A stretch of DNA of 10,555 nucleotides from Deltaproteobacteria bacterium (GTDB lineage: Bacteria > Desulfobacterota > Syntrophia > Syntrophales > Smithellaceae): the NCBI GenBank assembly GCA_019136325.1, contig JAGVUJ010000178.1, forward strand, positions 1-10,555. The letters are read 5' to 3'. Made by a program: the position numbers and the translations under genes. The notes under the pieces were generated by a model. It was given only the letters and a program-made list of their open reading frames with translations. It made no database searches and was not told the DNA's origin. Of this stretch, positions 1-6,975 are shown piece by piece; position 1 is the stretch's first letter, and the number at the start of each line of letters is the position of its first letter.

Positions 1-68
1 GGCGAACCATTACCGGGCGTATGGATCACAAATTGAAGCCTGGTGCTTATATTTGTCCTGACAATGAT

Positions 69-1547
69 TCATCTTGATTCCCTATGCGTTGTATCGAGAA
101 TTTTTTCCACAAACTCGACTTCGCGGGGAACTTTATAACCGGAAAGATAGGTTTTGCAATAACGCATTATTTCTTTTTCTTCCGCGTCATGGCCGTTTTT
201 CAGAACAATCTGTGCTTTGACCGTTTCACCGCGCATCAAATCTTTTTCTCCCGTTACATGGGCGTCTTGTATTGCCGGGTGCATATTCAAAACCATCTCT
301 ACTTCACGAGGATACACATTGAACCCGCTGGTGATGATCATTCGTTTCTTGAGTCCCGTCAGGAAAATGTAATGCTCCTCATCCATTCTGCCCAAATCTC
401 CGGTATGGAGCCAACCCTCCTTGATAACGGCAGCGGTGACTGCTTCGTTTTTATAATACCCCTTCATGACGTTGTGGCCGTTAACGATCAATTCTCCAAC
501 GTGGTTGCGGGGCAGTTCGCAGCCGTGGTCATCGACGATTTTTATGTCCACGCCGGTGAGGGGAGTGCCGATAGATCCCGGTTTTGCGACACACTCAAGC
601 CTGTTGAAAGTACAGGCGGGTGATGCTTCCGTCAGACCGTAGCCTTCCAGAAGGCGCACACCGAATTTTTGCTCGAAAACAGGTATGAAATCGGGAGGCA
701 TGGCTGATCCGCCGGTGACGCAAAGCTTCAATGAGTCCACATGATATTGAAGCGCTTTTTCATAAAAGATCATGCCTATGTACAGACGCGGTACGGCTGC
801 GATATATGTTATTTTTTCTCTTTCGATCGCAGAAAAAAGACCGTCCATGGTTAAGCGATCGATCATGACAGTGGCGCAACCCGCCTGAATGACGTTCAGC
901 ATGTTCACGGTGGCGCCGAAAGAATGAAACAGGGGGATCAGAGCAAGGCCGATGTCGTCAGGTGATCTTTGAAAAACGGGTTGAATCATGTCGAGCTGTG
1001 CGCACAGGTTGTGGTGTGTCAGCACTGCGCCCATCGATTTGCCGGTCAGTCCCGCTGTATAGATGATGACGGCCGGGTCTTCCGGATTAATTTCCGCCGA
1101 AGGTAAATTTTCGCCGCCGGTATCGGTCAGGAGCTCATTGTTCCGATTCAGCGTATCGATAGGAATAAACTGATGGCAGGACAAAAGATCATTTTTGATA
1201 TCGTCGTATTTTTTCGTCTGGGAAGTTTGACTTATTAAAATCCTGGCATCCGAATCATTCAGCAGATGGGTCAGCTCAAATGGCGTAGAAGACGTATTCA
1301 GGGGAACAACAACCGCGCCGGTTTTCAGCACGCCGAAATAACTGTAAAAGAACTCCGGGATGTTCGGGAGCATGAGCGCCACTTTATCTCCCTTGCCAAT
1401 ACCGGATTGTGCAAGCATGTTTGCAACAGCATGGGTTGCTCTTTTTAGCTGTCCGTAAGTAATATGTTGCTTCCCGCTGATTAAAACAGTGCGCTCGGTG
1501 TTTTTTTGAACAGCATCTGCCAGTAATTGAATAAGATTATCGGCCGT
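69..1547 (-). CDS. AMP-dependent acyl-CoA synthetase (long-chain fatty-acid--CoA ligase type), probable start at a non-canonical ACG
   Basis: Member of the ANL adenylate-forming family, expected to activate a carboxylic acid with ATP and join it to CoA in the cytoplasm. Counting residues from an in-frame GTG at 1613, I see the nucleotide-binding motif A3 at 185-196 (YTAGLTGKSMGA), A5 GYGLTE at 324-329 and A7 HTGDLGR at 403-409, followed by the C-terminal subdomain (SGFNVYPREVE). Total 514 residues from GTG, 492 from the start proposed here. The GTG lies inside a terminator hairpin and has no Shine-Dalgarno. A strong GGAGG (1556-1560) sits 8 nt before an ACG codon at 1547, and reading from there gives an N-terminus (M)ADNLIQLLADA typical of the family. 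Oddities: A3 normally reads YTSGTTGKPKG, and the C-terminal A10 motif with its catalytic lysine is absent (the protein ends ILDTTHRESR). Family is secure; activity and substrate are not. Confidence 0.85.
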   Translation of the reverse strand, partial: TADNLIQLLADAVQKNTERTVLISGKQHITYGQLKRATHAVANMLAQSGIGKGDKVALMLPNIPEFFYSYFGVLKTGAVVVPLNTSSTPFELTHLLNDSDARILISQTSQTKKYDDIKNDLLSCHQFIPIDTLNRNNELLTDTGGENLPSAEINPEDPAVIIYTAGLTGKSMGAVLTHHNLCAQLDMIQPVFQRSPDDIGLALIPLFHSFGATVNMLNVIQAGCATVMIDRLTMDGLFSAIEREKITYIAAVPRLYIGMIFYEKALQYHVDSLKLCVTGGSAMPPDFIPVFEQKFGVRLLEGYGLTEASPACTFNRLECVAKPGSIGTPLTGVDIKIVDDHGCELPRNHVGELIVNGHNVMKGYYKNEAVTAAVIKEGWLHTGDLGRMDEEHYIFLTGLKKRMIITSGFNVYPREVEMVLNMHPAIQDAHVTGEKDLMRGETVKAQIVLKNGHDAEEKEIMRYCKTYLSGYKVPREVEFVEKILDTTHRESR

Positions 1548-1555
1548 AGAAACTT

Positions 1556-1560
1556 CCTCC
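1556..1560 (-). promoter_or_regulatory. Ribosome binding site GGAGG of the acyl-CoA synthetase gene
   Basis: On the minus strand GGGAGGAAG is followed 8 nt later by ACG at 1547. No ATG, GTG or TTG lies in frame at a usable distance. The site argues against the GTG at 1613 and for initiation at ACG, or at an ATG altered to ACG. Confidence 0.5.
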
Positions 1561-1583
1561 CAAACATTGATTCCGATGATACT

Positions 1584-1622
1584 AAAAAAGCACTCCGCAT
1601 GATTTTCATACACGGAGTGCTT
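1584..1622 (-). terminator. Rho-independent terminator downstream of cspA
   Basis: Perfect 10-bp arms AAGCACTCCG (1588-1597) and CGGAGTGCTT (1613-1622) around a 15-nt loop. On the minus strand the stem runs into six T (1589-1584). It is oriented to end transcripts from cspA, about 120 nt after the stop codon. It overlaps the apparent GTG start (1613) of the following acyl-CoA synthetase frame, so that gene probably starts downstream of it. Confidence 0.8.
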
Positions 1623-1633
1623 AATTGTTTGTT

Positions 1634-1736
1634 TACCGTAGCGCTGCGCGCTTGGTATACCCGAAAAGACTCATTATCCCGCTCCGCTTCGCTTCGGGGA
1701 TAATGCCTTTTTCAACTCGGCTCGTTATGAGCGAGT
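1634..1736. repeat. Row of three hairpins between cspA and its terminator
   Basis: Three inverted repeats in 103 nt. First: TACC/GGTA (1634-1637/1654-1657) enclosing AGCGC/GCGCT (1640-1644/1648-1652). Second: perfect 9-bp arms CATTATCCC (1672-1680) and GGGATAATG (1697-1705) around a 16-nt GC-rich loop, followed on the plus strand by five T. Third: ACTC-G-GCTC with GAGCGAGT (1715-1723/1729-1736). They lie in the 3' UTR of cspA. They could be REP-like elements or transcript-protecting structures; the second could end plus-strand transcription, but no plus-strand gene precedes it. Confidence 0.55.
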
Positions 1737-1740
1737 GTCA

Positions 1741-1941
1741 TTAGATTGCTCTGACGTTTGTTGCTTCCTGGCCTTTTTTGCCCTGAGCAATGTCAAAACT
1801 TACGCGCTGGCCTTCACTCAACGTTTTGAAGCCTTCGCCCTGAATCGAGCTGAAATGTACAAATACATCGCCGCCCTCGGCATTTTCGATGAAGCCGAAA
1901 CCTTTGCTTTCGTTGAACCACTTTACTTTACCTTCTGACAT
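1741..1941 (-). CDS. cspA: Cold-shock protein, CspA family
   Basis: A 66-residue single cold-shock domain, the usual family length. It begins [10 protein letters not shown], with RNP1 (KGFGFI) at residues 13-18 and RNP2 (VFVHF) at 26-30, which bind single-stranded RNA and DNA. Proteins of this family act as cytoplasmic RNA chaperones that loosen mRNA structure during cold shock or growth transitions. The ATG at 1941 is chosen because AAAGGAGG (1951-1958) sits 9 nt before it and homology begins exactly there; a 60-residue in-frame extension up to 2121 lies in the leader and does not resemble protein. The gene has a long leader of about 170 nt with a terminator-like hairpin and a structured 3' region. 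The family is certain; which Csp paralogue is not, so the symbol is generic. Confidence 0.95.
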   Translation of the reverse strand: MSEGKVKWFNESKGFGFIENAEGGDVFVHFSSIQGEGFKTLSEGQRVSFDIAQGKKGQEATNVRAI

Positions 1942-2005
1942 AGTTCTAATCCTCCTTTCATAAATTTTCAAAAGTCGAATCAGCACGATGACAGAACTCA
2001 CGAAT

Positions 2006-2041
2006 AAAAAAGCCACCCAGACTCTAAAGTACCCGGCGGCT
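2006..2041 (-). terminator. Terminator-like hairpin in the cspA leader (possible attenuator)
   Basis: Arms of 7 bp (2011-2017 and 2035-2041, one G-U pair) with an inner ACT/AGT pairing in the 17-nt loop, followed on the minus strand by a run of T (2011-2006). If transcription starts near 2111, this lies inside the leader, 64 nt before the start codon. It could instead end read-through from the hydrolase operon upstream. I did not find an obvious anti-terminator. Confidence 0.5.
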
Positions 2042-2117
2042 AACCTATGTGCTTCAAAATGTCTAAATTCAACTCTTTCCTTCGTCTCTTTATTTCCAAA
2101 GATCCGAAGTTGAGGCG

Positions 2118-2146
2118 ACACTACGGTAATAAATAATAATAGTCAA
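2118..2146 (-). promoter_or_regulatory. Candidate sigma70 promoter of cspA
   Basis: On the minus strand TTGACT (2141-2146), a 17-nt spacer and TAGTGT (2118-2123). The -35 is good and the -10 weak. It predicts a leader of about 170 nt, similar to the long leaders known for cspA genes. Confidence 0.4.
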
Positions 2147-2300
2147 GCTTTATTTGCTCGGATGACGGCCGGCGGTAAAAATATCCGGCGGAGGTATTGA
2201 TCTTCTTCATATAAAATATGGCGTTACAAGGATTATCGATTTGAAAAATATGTTGCATATTTCAGGGGCAAGAGCTTTTTATCAAACCTGCCGGTAAATG

Positions 2301-3200
2301 TTATCCGGAAGAATGGATTAAACCGTGCGCCGTCAGGAACGATTCAACTTCTTTAAAAACATCACCGGCGATTTTGCCGCGAACAATTCCATGCATATGA
2401 TAATCAACCCAGGCGAAACGTTTTTTGTTCGTACCCAGAAGTTTGAATATCGCGGGACCGCTTTGCGGCGCAACTTTAGGATCGTTTCCGGCCTGAATCA
2501 CCAGCGCCGGAATATCGATAGCGTGAAGCGATTTGCGAACAATCCTCATCAGTTTTTTTACCTCAACAAAAGCGCTGACCGGGCAGAGAAGATAGTTGAT
2601 ATGGGGATTATCCGCATCGTTTGTCATGAACTCCCTGGAGAGATTGTTCAGACCCAAAGATTTGCAGAGATGATTGAAACCATTTAACGCTTCCGCAAAC
2701 CGTGATGAAAATCTTCTGAATTGCAACGGAGCGCTGACGGAAATCACCGCCTTAAAATCATGAGGCTTGAGAATAACGGATTGCAGGGCAAGGCCTGCGC
2801 CGGTGGAAAAACCGGCGATCAGGATTTTCCTGCAGCATGTTTTCAGGATCGCCTGGCCACGGTCCACCGAATCCAGCCAGTCATGATAGCTGCGGGCAGA
2901 AAGATCTTTGGAGGATGTTCCGTGGCCGGAAAGTCTCGGAGCGTAAACGGTCAAACCTTTTTGGTGCAGAAAATCAGCCCACTCTCTGACTTCTTCCGGT
3001 GCGGCCATCAATCCGTGAATGAGAAGAACGCCGGTATCGGAGTCAGGCGAGTGCAGGAAATACGGCATTCCGATATCCGGAGGTTTGCTCTCTCCCTCAC
3101 GATAGTAATTTTGATACTCTCTGAGAAACAACTCCGACTCGGCGGCCAGAAGCGCGGCCAGTATCGTGTTGGTTTTGGGTGGATCGAGCGCCGTGTTCAT
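2301..3200 (-). CDS. Alpha/beta hydrolase (carboxylesterase / monoacylglycerol-lipase-like)
   Basis: A 299-residue serine hydrolase of the alpha/beta fold. Visible elements: oxyanion-region motif VLLIHGLMAAPEE at 58-70, nucleophile elbow G-F-S-T-G at 130-134 (Ser132), probable acid Asp240 in QAGNDPKVAP, and probable catalytic His270 in YHMHGIVRG (His268 is the alternative). RLSGHGTSS at 89-97 is the usual loop after the second strand. No signal peptide, so probably cytoplasmic; the N-terminal 45 residues precede the fold. The start ATG lies 3 nt after the TAG of the HlyIII gene with no clear Shine-Dalgarno, which suggests translational coupling. Likely activity is hydrolysis of a carboxylic ester or small lipid; the substrate cannot be read from sequence. 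Confidence 0.85.
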   Translation of the reverse strand: MNTALDPPKTNTILAALLAAESELFLREYQNYYREGESKPPDIGMPYFLHSPDSDTGVLLIHGLMAAPEEVREWADFLHQKGLTVYAPRLSGHGTSSKDLSARSYHDWLDSVDRGQAILKTCCRKILIAGFSTGAGLALQSVILKPHDFKAVISVSAPLQFRRFSSRFAEALNGFNHLCKSLGLNNLSREFMTNDADNPHINYLLCPVSAFVEVKKLMRIVRKSLHAIDIPALVIQAGNDPKVAPQSGPAIFKLLGTNKKRFAWVDYHMHGIVRGKIAGDVFKEVESFLTAHGLIHSSG

Positions 3201-3203
3201 TAT

Positions 3204-3851
3204 CTAGGCAAGACGGGAATAAACGCCGTAAATCATGGCATAGTGGAGAACGCCGCCGATCAGAACCATGATATGAAAGAGTTCATGAAAACTGAAAATT
3301 CCTGGAATCAGTTTCGGTTTTTTGATGGCATAAATAATGCCTCCCAGCGTAAAGGCGCCGGCGCCGGTAAACAGCAAAACCGTCTGAGATACGGACATGT
3401 TGGCCAGTACCTGCTTGATGGTGAAAAGCCCCGACCAGCCCATGAAAAGATAGATAACGGCATATAACGTCCGTGGCGCCCGGGGGAAGAAAATCTGTGA
3501 AATCACGCCGACGCCGACGAGACTCCACTGAAAGGCGATCATGGCCCATCTGTACGTGCCGTCCAGACAAAAATAACAGACCGGAGTGAAGGTTCCGGCA
3601 ATCATGAAAAATATTGCCAGCCTGTCCATTCTTCTCCAGAAAGACAGCTCATTTTCCTGTTTCTTGAAGGCATGGTAAAGTGCGCTTGCTGAAAAAAGAA
3701 AAACAACGGAAATGCCGTAAATAAGAGCCGTGACAAGGGCGGATGCCGAATGACTGGCTTCGATGGCCAGGTAGACAGTGCCGATAACGGCGGCAATCAT
3801 TCCGGCCAGGTGAGAATAGAAATTAAAAAGTTCCTGCGTTTTGACTTTCAT
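3204..3851 (-). CDS. HlyIII / PAQR family membrane protein
   Basis: Integral inner-membrane protein with about seven hydrophobic segments. Numbering from the longer start (ATG 3869): S62-x3-H66 in SALYH, D82 in MDRLAIFF, and H195-x3-H199 in FHELFHIMVLIGGVLHY. This is the conserved metal-site set of the HlyIII/adiponectin-receptor superfamily; AdipoRs use it to hold zinc and have ceramidase-like activity. Bacterial members were first called hemolysin III, but a real haemolytic role is rarely shown. I prefer ATG 3851 (215 residues, begins MKVKTQELFNFYSH) because AGGG lies 9 nt upstream, while ATG 3869 has no ribosome site. It is the first gene of a two-gene unit with the hydrolase. A strong palindrome precedes it at 3889-3916. 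Confidence 0.88.
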   Translation of the reverse strand: MKVKTQELFNFYSHLAGMIAAVIGTVYLAIEASHSASALVTALIYGISVVFLFSASALYHAFKKQENELSFWRRMDRLAIFFMIAGTFTPVCYFCLDGTYRWAMIAFQWSLVGVGVISQIFFPRAPRTLYAVIYLFMGWSGLFTIKQVLANMSVSQTVLLFTGAGAFTLGGIIYAIKKPKLIPGIFSFHELFHIMVLIGGVLHYAMIYGVYSRLA

Positions 3852-3888
3852 AAAAAATAACCCTGACATTTTACTTTAATGAGACCCC

Positions 3889-3916
3889 AATTTCAGAAAC
3901 GACGTTCACTGAAATT
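3889..3916. promoter_or_regulatory. Operator-like palindrome upstream of hlyIII
   Basis: Perfect 8-bp arms AATTTCAG (3889-3896) and CTGAAATT (3909-3916), with a second inner pairing AACG/CGTT in the centre. It ends 20 nt before the longer hlyIII start. The dyad and position fit a repressor site, but no regulator gene is adjacent. Confidence 0.4.
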
Positions 3917-3959
3917 TGATGGTCGAATTATCCACGAGGCCAAGCCGAGCTGGATAAAT

Positions 3960-4025
3960 GCGGGGCTCATTCCCCGCCCCTTGGGGTACACGTTTATTGG
4001 GATACCCCCGCTGCTTGCGGCGGGG
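3960..4025. repeat. GC-rich hairpin cluster, REP-like
   Basis: Two 6-bp hairpins of mirrored composition, GCGGGG/CCCCGC (3960-3965/3972-3977, loop CTCATT) and CCCCGC/GCGGGG (4006-4011/4020-4025, loop TGCTTGCG). Between them lie CCCC-TT-GGGG (3977-3986) and GGGGTA/TACCCC pairings. The two flanking hairpins could also pair with each other. No gene points into it from the left, so it is not an obvious terminator; it looks like a repetitive extragenic palindrome. Confidence 0.5.
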
Positions 4026-4355
4026 TTGTTCATTCATTTTAATTCAATTCACAGATTCATTTTAAAAACAAGCAATTAATTCGCGCTCTCTGCAAGATTT
4101 CGCCCTGTGGCTGTTTCTTTTGCGAAATAAATCACGACGATATCTTTATTAACGAACAATGTTTTTTCCGCAATGATCTGAAGACCGCGGCATGAAATGT
4201 TAAAGTCAAACAATAGTCATTTCGAATATAAATTTACGCATCGCCGGAGGGAAGGGTTGCAGCCTGGAATCACGGTGAAGGAAAAGACTATTCAACATAG
4301 AACAGAAATGATGGAAAAAAAGAAATAGAAAAATGAACGGATAACTGATAAAAAA

Positions 4356-4375
4356 TCAACGTGACGTTACGTTGA
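4356..4375. promoter_or_regulatory. Near-perfect 20-bp palindrome, candidate operator
   Basis: TCAACGTGAC followed by GTTACGTTGA pairs at nine of ten positions. It lies 44 nt before the preferred start of the secreted-protein gene. A TTGACT hexamer overlaps its end (4372-4377), but I find no -10 at a workable distance. Confidence 0.4.
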
Positions 4376-4404
4376 CTGCCATCAAAAAAATAAAATACAG
4401 ATAG

Positions 4405-4410
4405 AAGGAG
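4405..4410 (+). promoter_or_regulatory. Ribosome binding site AAGGAG of the secreted-protein gene
   Basis: AAGGAG is 3 nt from ATG 4414 but 9 nt from ATG 4420, so the second ATG is the better start. Confidence 0.6.
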
Positions 4411-4419
4411 ATCATGAGA

Positions 4420-5028
4420 ATGAAAAATTATTATAAAATCGCGTACGTGTTTGCTGTTGTTTTTATCCTGTTTTGTGCATCCCTGGCCAACGCCGGCGTT
4501 TATTATACAACCGTGGAACAGCCGCCGGCGGCTTCCGAGCAGATTAAAGCCGGCACGGAGTTCAGTATCCTGCCCATCGATTACAGCGCCATCAATCCTA
4601 AAGATCTGGGTTACGCCAATAACGCGGATTGGGACGCCGACAAGAGTTCCGTGCCGCAGGCGTTTGCCGATTCCTTTCCCCTCTTGCTGAAGGAGGCCAA
4701 TATTACCGGCAAGAAAGTATCCATGGCGAAGAGCACCGACAAAATAACCAAAGGCATCATCGCGGAAGTCGCTGTGACAAAAATTAATTTGAACTGGAAC
4801 GCCTGGACGAACAGGCCGGACGACTATGTCTGCAAAATAACATTGACCAATGCCGCCGACGGCGCGAAATTATATTCGGGCGTGGTGAATATCAGCAGTT
4901 TTTCCGGAAATCCCTTTACCAGCGCGTGGAGCAGTTTCAGCGGCAGGATGCAGGGTGCGGCGTACAACATGGCCTGGGTGCTGACGAAGATCATGGCACA
5001 GGGCAGGATAGAACCGGCTGAACATTAA
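4420..5028 (+). CDS. Secreted protein of unknown function
   Basis: I do not recognise a named family. The 202-residue product (204 from ATG 4414) has a clear type I signal peptide: basic MKNYYK start, hydrophobic core, and probable cleavage after ANA (residues 25-27 counted from ATG 4414). The cysteine in LFCASLANA does not make a good lipobox because Phe precedes it. The mature part alternates strands and helices: FSILPIDYS, AFADSFPLLLKEA, GIIAEVAVTKINLNW, YVCKITLTNAADGAKLYSGVVNI, and a closing amphipathic helix near QGAAYNMAWVLTKI. This pattern recalls CsgG/DUF4410-like periplasmic proteins, but that is only an impression. It is a single-gene unit, with a palindrome upstream and a hairpin 45 nt downstream. 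Probably periplasmic. Confidence 0.75.
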   Translation: MKNYYKIAYVFAVVFILFCASLANAGVYYTTVEQPPAASEQIKAGTEFSILPIDYSAINPKDLGYANNADWDADKSSVPQAFADSFPLLLKEANITGKKVSMAKSTDKITKGIIAEVAVTKINLNWNAWTNRPDDYVCKITLTNAADGAKLYSGVVNISSFSGNPFTSAWSSFSGRMQGAAYNMAWVLTKIMAQGRIEPAEH

Positions 5029-5072
5029 GTTCAACTATCGGATTTGGATAAAAATCTTTCTAACGCTTCGCC

Positions 5073-5116
5073 ATTTCCACCTCCGGAGAGGAGACACTCC
5101 CGCCGGAGGTGGAAAT
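5073..5116. terminator. Long perfect hairpin between the secreted-protein gene and glnS
   Basis: Perfect 14-bp arms ATTTCCACCTCCGG (5073-5086) and CCGGAGGTGGAAAT (5103-5116) around 16 nt. It lies 45 nt after the stop at 5028. No T-run follows on either strand, so it is not a canonical intrinsic terminator; it could be a 3'-end stabiliser, a REP-like element or part of the glnS leader. Confidence 0.45.
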
Positions 5117-5216
5117 CCATCATAATGCATCTTCGCTCCGCCCTTGATATATTTCAGCAAATAATATAGGTTTCAGCTCGTCATTCTTATGGCACTCAAG
5201 GAGACTTTATACACTC

Positions 5217-6902
<1,686 letters not shown>

Positions 6903-6923
6903 ATGCCGAACGAAAAAATTCCT

Positions 6924-6942
6924 TTGCCGGATTGAACGGCAA
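6924..6942 (+). other. Small hairpin between glnS and the transporter gene
   Basis: TTGCCG (6924-6929) and CGGCAA (6937-6942) around a 7-nt loop, with no T-run after it. It is unlikely to terminate, so read-through from glnS into the transporter is plausible. Confidence 0.3.
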
Positions 6943-6975
6943 TACCGTGGCAATTTATCCATCTAGAGAGCGCAC

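Larger units (their letters stand above)
1942..2300 (-). other. Intergenic region carrying the cspA leader
   Basis: No gene is supported in these 359 nt. On the minus strand the stretch holds a candidate promoter (2118-2146), a terminator-like hairpin (2006-2041) and the cspA ribosome binding site. Further out there is a small inverted repeat AAATATG-TTG-CATATTT (2246-2262) and two CCGGCGG copies near 2170-2195. I see no clear terminator directly behind the hydrolase stop at 2301. Confidence 0.6.
3852..4419. other. Divergent intergenic region between hlyIII and the secreted-protein gene
   Basis: About 570 nt with no gene I can support. It contains an operator-like palindrome near hlyIII (3889-3916), a GC-rich hairpin cluster (3960-4025), a weak inverted repeat ATTTCGC/GCGAAAT (4097-4103/4122-4128), A-rich sequence, a near-perfect 20-bp palindrome (4356-4375) and the ribosome binding site of the plus-strand gene. 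A 66-codon open frame across 3879-4079 runs through the hairpins and is not convincing. Confidence 0.6.

Noticed and set aside
1..68. Possible partial gene at the left edge
   Set aside because: Too short, with no convincing start, ribosome site or motif on either strand.
84..623. 179-codon open frame on the plus strand
   Set aside because: Lies antisense to the well-supported acyl-CoA synthetase; no ribosome site or recognisable motif.
1942..2121. 60-residue N-terminal extension of the cold-shock protein
   Set aside because: Strong ribosome binding site and family homology both begin at ATG 1941; the extension covers a hairpin and the leader.
2721..3467. 248-codon open frame on the plus strand
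   Set aside because: Antisense to both the hydrolase and HlyIII genes, whose motifs are clear.
3879..4079. 66-codon plus-strand open frame
   Set aside because: No ribosome site, runs through the GC-rich hairpin cluster, and the residues look non-protein-like.
4230..4300. Possible riboswitch before the secreted-protein gene (GC-rich patch with GCCGGAGG)
   Set aside because: I could not fit it to a c-di-GMP, TPP or other known riboswitch core.
4372..4400. Promoter with TTGACT before the secreted-protein gene
   Set aside because: Any -10 at 17 nt (ATACAG) is poor and would place the transcript start on the ribosome binding site.
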